DNA of 64,000 nucleotides from Syncephalis plumigaleata (taxonomy: Eukaryota; Zoopagomycota; Zoopagomycetes; Zoopagales; Piptocephalidaceae), in NCBI GenBank assembly GCA_025201365.1, contig JAIXMF010000001.1:2046001-2110000 (forward strand), read 5' to 3'. A model generated the notes under the pieces. That model worked only from the letters and a program-made list of their open reading frames with translations. It had not been told where the DNA came from and ran no database searches. This document shows positions 24,241 to 35,753 of the stretch, piece after piece. Numbering within the stretch: the first letter of the stretch is position 1; each line of letters begins with the position of its first letter. Position numbers and translations under genes: made by a program.

Positions 24241-24860
24241 GCAGTAACGCTTAAACATTGATAAATAAGCAGGACAGTGATAGAAACAAAGACTAGAACG
24301 AGCAATAAACAAGCTTATTGGAATAGTAATAATAACGACAAGTGAGCATGTAGATAGTTTAGAGGAAGAGGAAAACAAAGAGATAATAAAAGTCATAGAG
24401 ATAGTATGACAGAATAGCTGCTATTGGGAATGTGTATGCTAAAGTGAAAAAGTAAGTGGAATGTGAATGACATGAAGAAGACGCGTATTACTGAGAAAGT
24501 AAAAGAAATAAATAGCATATAGTAAGAGGAGGTAGACATGTGTCGTTTACTGACAAGTGGGATGCAGTTGACACAAAGAGGGCACTTACTATTTAATGGT
24601 AAGGAAAATGACAATAGTAGAAGTAACTAGAATGAGATTGACACGAAGAAGACGCGTGCTGTGTAAAGAAGTAAATAACAAGGGGAATGAGCAATAGGTG
24701 GAATAGTGAATACACGCAGTGTGAAATGATAATAGTGGCAAGCCCGTACGTGTAGTGGAGTAAGATAGAATGACATGAATAAATTAGTAAATGGTATGAA
24801 GCAATGGATAGCTCGTCTTTGTTGATGAATGCCACCTACTAGGTAGTAATGGATAGCGAT
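24241..24860. repeat. Degenerate repeat block 3' of the Cdc20-like gene
   Basis: Non-coding sequence with recurring motifs; ATGAAGAAGACGCGT near 24474 and ACGAAGAAGACGCGT near 24645 are about 170 bp apart, each preceded by a GAATG or GAGATTGAC-like element. It adjoins the 250-bp dispersed repeat. I cannot assign it to a named family. Confidence 0.45.
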
Positions 24861-24936
24861 ACAAACAACGAGTAACTATTAATGTTTGAAGGAACAACTT
24901 TATTATGTTCACTAAAGTAGAACTCAATTCATGAGT

Positions 24937-26357
24937 TTACATCTCCCAGAGGGAGAGAGACTTGTTGGGTGCACTGGTGGCAAACACATTGCCATCTGGC
25001 GAGGTGGCCAGATATGAGACACCATTGTCGTGTCCAGTTGCCATGCTGATTAAGTCCAGATCAGCATGGCGTCCAATACGGTCACCCATCTCAGTGACAA
25101 CGTCCGGTTGCATCAGCTCTGGATACTCCCAAAGCCGTATATTCCCCTCCTCACATATATGTGTTGATAAGATGCCGCGGTTATGCGGTAACCAGGCCAA
25201 GTTGCTAACTTTAGATTTTGTTTCAAGTCTACTATATATATAGCTATTTGTTACGTCCCATAGTCTAATTTTACCAGCTTTCGAATCATCACCGACTACT
25301 AGTAAGTCATCACGATGTGGTGACCAAGCGGCAGCTTTGATTGCATCACAACCATTATTCAAGTGACGAAAAGGAAACGTCGAATATTTGTCCCAAAGCA
25401 ATAAGTGGCCATTCATACTACCGCTAACTTGATAGGTATTTGCACGATTCCAGTGCAAACAACATACATCAGACGTATGCTCGAAGTACCGTTCTTCCTC
25501 AATATCGGGAGCTCTTATATCCCGCCGCATGATTCTTCCGCCATTTTGCCACGTTCGCCGAGTCTAACACTGAGCCACACCATGTCATAGCGTATATTGG
25601 GTGCCCTGATCTGCCGTATGTACGCAGCACTCGCTCGTGACGTACGTCCATACGTTAATAGTACCATTGGCTGTTGCAACAGCCAAGTATGGTCTCTACA
25701 TAAAAGGAAAATAAATGGATTAATAAATTTTGGTACAATTGACTAGAAGTGATTCCCACTTACTTCCTTCATCCAGCTTACACATGTAATTGGATTGTTT
25801 GCGCCTATTTCATCCAATTTTATATCAGCACCGGTGGTAGTGTTTACTACGGTTAAGTGATCCCTAGTTCCAACCGCTAATAAATTGGTTGATGACCAAC
25901 TTATAGGGTTGGTATAAAAACCCTGAATTCTGCGTGAGCCGTATTTTGGTGTAGCAAGTTCCAATAATACGTGCTCCACTGATCCATGTATTTGAGTTTG
26001 TATATCAAATCTATACGGTCTAATTATACTAGATGTTGTCGCCAACATTCTAGAGAAGTCACTTCGGTGGAATTGTGGTGGTGGTGATGACGATGCCGCT
26101 ATATGTTGAAAATCATTATCTTCTAATAACGTCGTTTCGTCGAATGTTGGCTCTGTGTTGGTGGTAGTACTGGTAGTAGTGGTGGTAGTAGTAGTGCCAG
26201 TGCTGGTAGTGGTAGCAGTAGTGGTGGTAGTGGTAGTGCCAGCGGTAGCAGTAGTGGTAATAGTAGTGGTAGATGTTGCTGCTCTGTCACTCCGTAATCG
26301 GCGTGCCATAGCTCGGGTGACTACTCCACTATGGCTGCTAAGATTTGAAGTAGTCAT
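24937..26357 (-). CDS. Divergent Cdc20/Cdh1 (Fizzy)-type WD40 protein, about 450 aa
   Basis: Two exons, 26357-25764 and 25695-24937. The start is the ATG at 26357, before MTTSNLSSHSGVVTRAMARR. After a poly-Thr N-terminal region the protein follows the Fizzy layout: VLLELATPKYGSRRIQGFYTN then ISWSSTNLLAVGTRDHLTVVN, VSWMKERPYLAVATANGTINVW, GGRIMRRDIRAPDIEEERYFEH, NGHLLLWDK, KIRLWDV, NIRLWEY and a last blade ending LSLWEM. Cdc20 and Cdh1 activate the anaphase-promoting complex. The C-box (DR[F/Y]IP) and the C-terminal Ile-Arg tail that dock on the APC/C were not found, so this may be a meiotic or divergent activator, or a protein no longer docking in the usual way. Near 25587 and 25545 the frame needs one extra base each to join the blades. 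Confidence 0.75.
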
Positions 26358-28439
26358 ATTGTTTGCCGCTAATATGAAATATACAGTGTATAAACAGGAA
26401 GATTTAAGGACGCAAAGCTTAAAACTTGAGAGAACTGCGACTTCTAGACCGATAGCAAACAACGCGTGTCTCGATCAGCGGTAGCAAGTACAAACTGCTA
26501 TTGCAGTAGTAGTAGCAGTAGAAACACGTAATCGCTAAGATATAAAGCGAACAGAGGTTATTGACGAAGGTTATGGAGGATATACAGGAAAGGAAAAGTA
26601 CTGCGCTCGTAATATTTACAAAGCGAGGAGAAGAATAGAAGAATAAACGTAATGGACAATATCGCGAGGATGTATACAAAATATACGATGTGAGGAAAGG
26701 TAATTCAAGTATATGTTTTGCAAAGCGGATAGCATTCGTATACTACACGGTATGCTTAGTATCGTATTTTTATACTTGCTTATTGCTGCTTGCAAGTACA
26801 TCGCATGTGAATATGAAGCTATACTGCTACGCTTGTATCGTCACGAGTGCTATAAGGTAGACGATAACAATCCTATCACTGAAACATTTATTACCAAATA
26901 CTGAAGTTTGTATAACCTAAGTGGCCAATGATGACGGCATCATAGCACTCATTACATAGTGAGCTATTCAATGACTCACTCCATTCTCTTCACACCACTT
27001 CTCTTTACTCTTCTCTTTACTTTTTGCTTCTTCTTCTCTTTACTTTTCGCTTCTCTTCTTCTTCTCTTCTTTGTCATTCAAATGAGCTATTTATTCTTTT
27101 CTTTGTTTAAACATACACATAGCGAAATAGGTCAGTGCTCTGTAAACTGTTAGCGTGTAGCGTAGCGCTGAGTGTGGTAATGAGCGTAGTTGACTTTTTC
27201 AACTCAGTGTAATGTCGGTACCTGTAACGGGTGTCGATGTTCTACGCTACTTGCTTGCGGACATTCATATATTTACGTAATATGAAGCTACTGCAAAGCA
27301 ATAATGTGTATTTGCCCCATGTATAGCGGACATTAGCTATCAGTTTGAACAGATCCTGCGCATTTTAAGGCAAATACTTTGTTGTTTCTGCAGGTCATTA
27401 AGTTGTTAATGTAGCCGGGTAGCCTCTCTATTATACAAGTATTATGGAATGTATCGGTTTGCAAATGCTTGAGTACGTGTCTTTATTCTCTATTGATATG
27501 TGTTTAGGTCAATTTGCCAGCATAGTATCATTTAAACGACGCTTTGCCATGATATTTGATCATCATGTTGCTGCCTTCGCTGGGAGAAGGAAGCCTAGTT
27601 TACTTGATATTATGTGACTGCCTTATTTAATGATATGTTTTTGTGTATGTTTAATCATTCTTTATTGCGCTATCCTATCGCATTCTAATTGTACTTTATT
27701 CATATCTCCATTCCCAATCCCTTCATTTATTATGTTATGTCCCATTAGCACAAATACATTTGTATAAATGTGCTAATACACTGATCCCTTTTGTATGTGT
27801 TTCAGTTGATGTACCATGAACCGCTACGGAAGTAGTAGCATCGTCTGTGGCGGTGATGCTTAGCCAGCATCACCATCATACTGTCGATGTGATGTATGGC
27901 CATTTGCAATGAATGGACCATATGCCAGCCCCCCGTAGTTTTACTGCTCAATGTTACCATACTAACATTCGGCAGTATAGTGGTATATTGTCGCAAGGCT
28001 ATCCAACTGATTCAGCATTGCACTTGCTCCCACCCAAAACGGCCGGTGGCTACGGCTGCGGATATGATGGGGACATAACATATTTATTGCTTTATTCATT
28101 CATTCATTCATAATTATCAATTACAGGTAAGTTCATTTATTACAATACACTAACAATGTTACTATTAGAATACTCAAATGTCAATGACATTGACTACATA
28201 CTATTTCCATTCTATTTGGTAAGTTGACATTTCTATTCATTGCTAATGCAAGTGACAACATCCAGACAATATGTACTAATTCCCATTCTAAATGTCAATC
28301 AACTAATATTCAACAATAACAACGACAGTATACCAGGATAATCAACCATGCTCATGCTTATTGCTAACACTCATTGCCATCCATCATTGACAAGTATCCA
28401 CTAGCAATATTAATAAACATGAATCATTTTGATCTATAT
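26358..28439. other. Intergenic region with a possible unresolved small gene at 27.8-28.1 kb
   Basis: No confident gene. From about 27812 an ATG opens MNRYGSSSIVCGGDA and stops soon after. Neighbouring frames up to 28100 hold His- and Gly/Tyr/Pro-rich text (SFTAQCYHTNIRQYSG, GYPTDSALHLLPPKT, GGYGCGYDGD) that could be one low-complexity protein if single bases are missing, as elsewhere in the window. A TTTCAG acceptor precedes the ATG. Evidence is weak. A CT-rich block lies near 26.98-27.10 kb and a hairpin at 27157-27250, listed separately. Confidence 0.3.
27157..27250. other. Stem-forming segment in intergenic DNA
   Basis: A perfect 9-bp inverted repeat, GTAGCGTAG (27157-27165) and CTACGCTAC (27242-27250), encloses a second hairpin, AGTTGA (27188-27193) and TCAACT (27199-27204), with a 5-nt loop. 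It could be a structured RNA or a DNA cruciform; it may also be chance. No known RNA family was recognised. Confidence 0.3.
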
Positions 28440-28690
28440 CGACATGCACCTTTTACTTTTACCACTCTTTTCCGTCATCTGTTTGTATGCCACTATTACG
28501 TCATACTTTTATTTGTATTTTCATTTGTTTACTGCCATCTACATACTCTATTCACCTACAAGCATACACTGCTTCTTCAAATAAACTGACATACGTGTTC
28601 ATGCACTCTTCCCTGCTCATTCCTTGCTCGTTCGTGACAAGTCAGTCATTTTACTAGTTACTGCTTGTTTATTACATTGTTTATCGTGTA
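28440..28690 (+). repeat. Dispersed repeat of about 250 bp, right copy of an inverted pair
   Basis: Matches the minus strand of 23991-24240 across most of its length with scattered substitutions and few gaps. The two copies face each other across about 4.2 kb that holds the Cdc20-like gene. Confidence 0.8.
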
Positions 28691-28931
28691 TTCTATTTGT
28701 TCACTCGTTGCTCTCTATGCAATTAACCATAAGCATTATCACCATAACTTATCTATCATACTAGTTTATTACTACTTGTAAGTACATGACATGCAATATC
28801 CAACTATACTAGTACACTTGTATCATCTATCTTATAGAATTGATGATGATAGTTATCACTATCGATAAATGATCCATTACTAAACACTGAATTGTTATTA
28901 TTATGCTGTGTCAATTGGCATTTCTATGGTA

Positions 28932-28989
28932 ATAATGGTGCTAACAATTGTGTAAATCTATTTATTAATAAACAGAAAGGATAAATGCG
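28932..28989 (+). repeat. Dispersed repeat, partial copy
   Basis: Shares AATGGTGCTAACAATTGTGT and the following AAATCTATTTATTAATAAAC with 21572-21662 (minus). Its end, AAAGGATAAATGCG, is shared with 30180 onward. It abuts the stop codon of the small gene at 28990-29501. Confidence 0.7.
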
Positions 28990-29501
28990 TTAAGTGGTTG
29001 GAAAACCACGTAGTGCACCAATCATTGATGTCGTCAATGAGTCGGCAATATAAATCCCGCGTTTACAGGCTTTTTCCATCCAATTTGCGCAGTTAGCCAT
29101 TTGTCTTTACGAATAAATAATAGTTATGATAACACTTACAAGTATTTCTACCCTGTATTCTGGTGCTTGTCGCTTGGCGACAGTGCGGCGGTTGACGATA
29201 CACTGGTAATTTGTATTTGTTGTTTGGTTCCTTGATGTCCTTGTCCTCCTTGTCTTGAATGATTGGAAGCAAGACACTTGGATGAGGGTGTGTTGGAACA
29301 TCGGTTCCACTACGAAGGCATTTGATATTTGAATGAAATCCAGACGAGCAACCATAACCCCGACTCCACAAACGATACTCGAATCCTTTAACTTGCATGT
29401 CCTCTTTATATTTTTTGATGTGTGCATCTAATAGAATAATGAGTTAGTATATTGTAATAAATATCAAAGTGTAATGAGGTATACTTACCGTAAGGGATCA
29501 T
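28990..29501 (-). CDS. Small orphan protein, about 126 aa, three exons
   Basis: Proposed exons are 29501-29489 (MIPY), 29427-29140 and 29069-28990, with GTAAGT donors and compatible phases, giving 126 residues. The protein is Lys/Arg/Pro-rich with about five cysteines (RLWSRGYGCSSGFH, IKCLRSGTDVPTHPHP, PPHCRQATSTR, TSCKRG). No signal peptide or known domain was recognised. The final acceptor (GGATGGAAAAAG) lies in sequence repeated at about 30190-30210, so the 3' exon is the least certain part; without that splice the frame would end at 29093. The first exon is only 13 nt, so a start further upstream cannot be excluded. Confidence 0.4.
29072..29095 (-). repeat. Short inverted copy of the 30190 repeat inside the orphan gene intron
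   Basis: On the minus strand GCGCAAATTGGATGGAAAAA is identical to the plus strand at about 30190-30209. It covers the end of the second intron of the small gene. Confidence 0.75.
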
Positions 29502-30079
29502 GACAAGTAGTAGGACACTTTCTCATTGATAGTGTGGGAGCTATGGTTGCTCGATTTGCTCAAGCACAATGTGTAGGCGATATACAATAAGGTAGTGTGA
29601 GTAGAGTGTAATAGGGACGATTGAACTGGAAGATGAAGATAAGTTTATTCAATTCGTACAAAATAGGACCCATATTTATAGTGGATAATGTAACATTATT
29701 CAATATTGAAACTATGGTGAGTGTTGAAGGGACATGGCTGTAATACCAGCATAGATACCAATCTCATGATGCAGGAATGGTTGGGGGTGATAATGAGCAA
29801 TAAGGAGCGCATCTTAGAAAGGATTACGTATACCTCTAGATACATCTCATCAGTGGTGTTACCTTTAGATGTTCAAGAAAAGGAGGATCAATGCATCAAA
29901 GTGGCACAACTCCAAAGGTTCAAATAAATAAAGAATCAGTGCAACAACGAGGATCAAACAGCGGGAAATAACTTATCCGTAATGGTTATCGCTTTGCATC
30001 CAAGATATGTAAGTTCTATCAACATGTCTATTATTATTACCACTAATTGCAATATATGATATCGCGATCATTAACATCT

Positions 30080-30210
30080 CCCTCAACTGCTAGGGCCATG
30101 ACAATACTCAATGATAATAGCAATGCGATAATGGTGTTAACAATTGTGTTAATCTATTTATGAATAGCAATAAAAGTTAAAGGATAAATGCGCAAATTGG
30201 ATGGAAAAAC
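30080..30210 (+). repeat. Dispersed repeat, longest copy
   Basis: The first 90 bp match 21572-21662 (minus); the middle matches 28932-28989 (plus); the end (GCGCAAATTGGATGGAAAAA) matches 29072-29095 (minus). It sits just upstream of the peroxisomal reductase gene and may overlap its promoter. Confidence 0.8.
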
Positions 30211-30289
30211 ACTGTATATATAACACCATCACACATGGTTTATCAGCGTAACCAACCTATTTGCTTTCTTCCTAGTCAATTACTACCAA

Positions 30290-31757
30290 ATGTCCACTAT
30301 GTCATCCTCTTATAATAGTATATTCAAGCCAGATCTCTTTAATGGCCAAGTGGCACTGATAACTGGTGGTGGTACCGGTAAGTAAATAGCCCATACGCTG
30401 TAGTCTAGCGTTGACTAAGAGATAAAAAACACTTTCTAGGTATTGGACGGTGTACCGCACACGAATTAGCAAGGTACTATTACTACCTTACCTCATCTCA
30501 TTCTTGAATATAACTAAATGAATAATACTCAGTCTAGGTGCCATGGTAGTGGTTGCTGGACGTAAAGTCGATGCACTAAAGCGTGTGGTTGATGAAATTA
30601 AGCAAGCCAATGGTAAAGTAAGTACCATTTCATCGGATTACCTGCAGCTCGCTTATAATGACGATAGGCCGATTAGTGACCATTAATATACGAGATATGG
30701 AGAGTGCCGTCAAAGGAGTAGAACAAGTTGTACAAAAGTATGGACGTATCGATATTCTTGTGGTGTGTAGCTCTCTATTTGCAATTCGCTTTGACAACAA
30801 TTACTCAATCAATCATTGCCATATGTCGAGTGTAGAATAATGCTGGTGGTCAGTTCTACGGCCAGCGAGCTCCATCTCGAGAATGGTTGGAACAGCGTCA
30901 TTGACCTTAACTTGAATGGTACCTGGCATATGTGTCGCAGTGTCTACGATGCCTGGATGAGCGATCATGGCGGCAGTATTGTTTGTGTGACCGCCGACTG
31001 TCGTAATGGGTAAGCAACGCATATTCCAATGAAATGTACACGTCAATGATCATCACTTACTCATCGCGTTGATTACATTGATAGTATGCCATTCATGGCA
31101 CATTCTGGAGCAGCTAGAGCGGGTGGTAAGTTGAACGAGCATCATGACTAGAATGACGTACAATCTAATAGATATGCATTGCAATAGTAATGAATCTAGT
31201 GAAATCGCTGGCCATTGAATGGGGTCCATCCGGTGTGCGTATCAATAGTGTGGCACCTGGTACCATTATTGGCAATGGCATGAACAATTATCCTACACCT
31301 ATATTGCAAAGATATTCACAGATATTGCATGGAAGGTAGTAGTTAGTTAACGTATACGTGAATAACTCGACAATCATGATCTAAATATGTAATAGAATCC
31401 AGCTGGTCGTTTGGGAACTGAAAGTGAGATAGCAGCCGCGATCACTTTTCTAGTGTCACCGGCTGCTGCCTATATCAACGGTATAGAAATGGCGGTAGAC
31501 GGTGCTAGTTCTTTGAGTAAAGGCAAGTGTACTAGAAATGATGATGGTGATGATGATGGTGGTGATGACAAGTTTTCTTGTACTAATGACGAATTGTATG
31601 TGTATTGTTGATTGAACTAGGCAATGATAATGTGTATTACAATCAGGAACCAGCGACTACACCCTACATCGGCTATACATCTGGCATTGATATCGATCTA
31701 CCGGATGAGCTTAAGCCTTTGTTGGACAAGTATAAGCGAGTAGGGTCAAAGTTGTAA
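30290..31757 (+). CDS. Peroxisomal trans-2-enoyl-CoA reductase-like SDR
   Basis: Nine exons: 30290-30377, 30440-30473, 30533-30612, 30668-30762, 30836-31009, 31085-31125, about 31189-31335, 31396-31522, 31621-31757. It is a short-chain dehydrogenase/reductase: the cofactor motif TGGGTGIG, then NNAGGQFYG, then MAHSGAARAGVMNLVKSLAIEWGPSG, the form typical of PECR, which reduces trans-2-enoyl-CoA with NADPH in fatty-acid metabolism; in PECR a Tyr is found where this protein has Met. The protein ends in Ser-Lys-Leu, a canonical PTS1, so it should be peroxisomal. The last intron is GC-AG. The frame needs one added base near 30862, 30881 and 31334, all in short runs of identical bases; the flanks then read QFYG, NGWNSVIDLNLNGTW and NPAGRLGT as in the family. 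Confidence 0.87.
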
Positions 31758-34405
31758 ATGAACTACTTTTCTGTAATTGCTGATTTGATTCCATTGAAAT
31801 ATATATGTATGAGCATGTTATTCTTCTCATTATATTGATTCAAACAATTTGGTGATATGTAGAACTAAAGCAACTTATGCATTTGTCATTTACGTATAAT
31901 AGTTCATGATGACTGTATCATTTTATTTAAGAACAATACAAGTAATCGAGTAATATCATCGCGGGATACATGTATCTACACGTGTATGCGTACTTGTGCC
32001 ATTAGAATCACACATGACTACAAAACTGGTATAATACCATTCGTATGAGATAGAAGTATCATACATACATACATACATACATACACGTATAGACGTGCAT
32101 GTGTCCAATGATATATGGATTCGTATGCGATGTGATGTACGCGCGTGTCTATGAACAAAATTGCCTGAACTACCAAGGCGAGCGTAACACACACACACAT
32201 TATGGTAATCGCATCATCTTCGCCACCTTGTATGTAACAATCACAATCACCACACTACATGACAAGCATTGTGGTTGTTATTACTGTTATTTTGCAATCG
32301 ATACTACATCTGCAATAATCACTATTGTAGCTGTTATTATTATGGTGATGATGGTGGTGGTGGTCTGTGAGCCACTTGATCATTTCTACCACATTGGTAG
32401 GCTAGAAGAATTAGCCATAGAAGCCATATGTACTCACTTTATCACGCATGAACAATGTTCTACCGATATGTTTAGATCATCATTTGATATAGCAATAATA
32501 CGATAGGTCTACTATTTACAAGCATGTGTCTATATCTATAGACCAGTAAATAGATGAGCAGTTTGTTGTATTGCACGATCATGATTATCCATTTGTTCTT
32601 CATATTCGATAGTTTGTACGCTTAATATCCAATCGATTAGAGTGGCACATTGCTCCTTTTTCCCCTATTGCAATACCTTCTTTTTCCTTTAACTGACCTG
32701 CTCTTACACTTACTCTTTCTTTACACTTTTATTACTACTACTACACTACTACAGTTAGTTTACTTTTTCTTTATTATTCGCATATCCGTCGGGGTCGGTA
32801 TTTCTTACAGTTCTTTTCACTTGTGATTTCTCTTTCGTTTGTCCTCGTCCTCCTCGTCGTTTATGTGGGTTACTTTTCCTTTGTTATTCTCGTTATTATC
32901 CACGTCCTACTATCACTACTACTACTACTACTACTACGCTGTCTGTCCATCACTATTGTCGTCCTTTGTCGTTCACTACTTGTCATTTATAAGCGAGTCG
33001 CTTTGAATATTCGTTATAGTAGCACTCACTCACTCACTCACTCACACATCTGATTCATACTTCAATATACAACCTATCTATATATCTATACAAAATATAC
33101 AACTAGATTGCAACAACTACGGCAACCTTACTTTATTCCTCCTTGTTTTGTCGCGTTCTAGTTACTGGGTAAGTGATACATTGACGAATTCACCATAGAG
33201 TAATTGTGTACCATGCCTATCCATACTGTACGAGTTCTGCGTTCGCTTCTATGAATAGAACGATGTTGGTGTACGTGTGTGTGTGTATGGGTAGTGCGGC
33301 ATTTTGCGCATGGGTGCGTGTGCGCGTGTCCTATCCTATCCATCTATTCTGTCTCTCTGTCTGTCTCTCTGTCTGTATGCTTCCTCGTCCTTGACCGCCT
33401 TTTACGCGAGGGTTGTCATTGTATGCTGCGCCACGTGTGACCTCGGTGCTATTAGACTTGTCGCCATCTCGCTTCAATACTGGCACACTTACTTGTACTA
33501 TTAGTAAGCGGTATTAACGTGGAATTCATCTTAATACTGCTCTCTTCAACTTATAGTAATCATTGTCTCATATACACATACTTGCGTAACTATCTCGCTC
33601 TCTCTCTCTATCTATCTCACTTTCACCCTTTATCCCCCCTATTATACTTGACCGACCATATTGTTGTACTCACTCACTCACTCACTCACTCGCTTATACT
33701 TAACTTTGTTTAGCTTACACAAATACGTTTATGCCCAAGTGGCTTACTTTTCATAACGACGTCTCATCTATAGGTAATACGCCCCTTTTTTCTCTTTTTT
33801 TATATCAAATCGTTCTTTGTATGGTTACTACCGCTACGCTTATTGCTTATTAACACGATAGCATATACTGTTTATGCAGCAAGAGAAAGAGACTCGATAC
33901 CAGGTATTGCTGTTTTATCTTTCTTCTAGTTTTTCTTTATCTGCTTCAATCGATATTATTCGCTATAGTAGTCTTGTTGCTTTGTTCCTTGTTTCCTTTG
34001 TGAGTCGCGTACACTCTCGATGATTATCGCTATTCCTTTCGAGTATCGAAGCATTTACTAATTAATTAATCCGTTCCTTTATTGTTATCTAGGGCCGACA
34101 AAAGTCACAACGATAATTCTGTATCAACACACACACACACATACGTGCATACGTGCATATAAGCACCCTTATATCATAGGCAAACCTGTTCAGTTTGTGG
34201 TTGATCATTCTATACGCAATCATAATACCAGTCTGTAGATCATTCGACGACATCATATTGGATAACTCCCTTGACAAATATCATCCAGTAATAACAGACA
34301 TATTGGTATTAGGCGTATACGCAAACAAACAGACAAATTAGTTCTATTTGAGATTTATAGCAATTCGTACACTTTACACCGTATTATTATAATAGTAGTA
34401 ACAAC
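31758..34405. other. Intergenic region upstream of the AGC kinase
   Basis: About 2.6 kb, with an ACAT tract at 32061-32085 and ACTC repeats at 33023-33044 and 33669-33691. From about 32.65 to 33.7 kb the plus (sense) strand is pyrimidine-rich, as is common upstream of genes in this window. A plus-strand frame at 32099-32506 is repeat-driven and not supported. It holds the reductase 3' end and the kinase promoter. Confidence 0.6.
32061..32085. repeat. (ATAC)n microsatellite
   Basis: About six ATAC units in the intergenic region between the reductase and the kinase. Confidence 0.95.
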
Positions 34406-35722
34406 ATGACGACTGTATTCAAGCCTAAGCTTAAGTCGTTTAAGTCGGCCTCGGAACTATTTGGACGTAGTCGTAATCGTGAACGAAGTCCCACCTTTGG
34501 CACCAATGAACTGTCCGAGCATGGTGAACCATTGGACGATAGTCGCTCCACCTACTCGATCCACTCGGTTACTACCCTGACTCGATTCCGTAGTCTATTA
34601 CGTCTCGGCAATCACGGGCATAGCCTACACGCTGATCAAGAGCTCAAGGAGCATGACTCGGAGAAGAACTCGGATGATCAATTGTCGTGTGCACCATCCT
34701 CCTCGTCGACCTATTCATCGTCAGGTATCTACGGTCATGGTGTGTCTAGTGGTGGTATGCCACTCGCTACTGCTAATGTAGGATTTGATGGTACAGGATC
34801 TAAAAACGGTTCCGGTAAATGTAAGTCATCAGATTGGATAATCACGACTAGTATTGCTACTAATTCCAATATCTACTTGTGTGTCTGTTTTGCTGTCGCT
34901 CATTTAGATTTATCCGCTAACGAACAGAGTCGACATTTACGTCGTTGTCGATCGGAAGCCATTCATAAGATTGGTCAGAGCTCGACCATTTCACCTAGTT
35001 CGTCGCCACGTCTTAGCCCGCCTCGGCAATGACAAGTCGGCAATGTCGACGACAATACTCGTCCAATTCGATTCGTGTCACTTCCATTAGCGTTGGTCCG
35101 AGTGATTTCATGAAGATCCGTCTACTGGGTAAAGGCGATGTTGGTAAAGTTTACCTTGTTAAAAAGAAGAATAGCGATCGTCTATTTGCACTAAAAGGTA
35201 ATAACTAGATTGTTTATAAATGAATAACACTAACACTAGCATACTACTTTGTAATAGTGCTGTCTAAGCAAGAAATGATTAAACGCAAGAAGATCAAACG
35301 AGCCTTGGCCGAACAAGAGATCCTGGCCAGCTCGAATCATCCCTTCATCATTACCCTTTACCATTCATTCCAAAGTGATGATTATCTATATTTATGCATG
35401 GAGTATTGTCTAGGTGGTGAATTCTTTAGAGGTAAGTGGATTAGGATACTTTATGGATTGTTTACTTACTTATTTACTAACGTGTATATGTGTATATCTG
35501 GATTACATAGTATTACAAAGTCGTCCCGGTAAATGTCTTCCGGAGAAACATGCTTTGTTCTATGCGGCAGAAGTTGTTTGTGGTGAGTAATAAGTCATTG
35601 TAATTGATTAACCTTGCATATACTAATTATTCTTATTTACATTTAGCATTGGAATACTTGCATCTTAATGGATTTATTTATCGAGATTTGAAGCCAGAGA
35701 GTAAGTGTAGTAATATATCTTT

Positions 35723-35753
<31 letters not shown>

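Noticed and set aside
30618-30668. An apparent missing base at the exon 3/4 junction of the reductase
   Set aside because: Using the donor GTAAAG at 30613 instead of GTAAGT at 30618 restores phase and gives NGRLVTINIRD, so no sequence error is needed there.
32099-32506. A 135-residue plus-strand frame between the reductase and the kinase
   Set aside because: It is driven by ATT/ATG/GGT repeats; composition is unlike the neighbouring genes and there is no signature.
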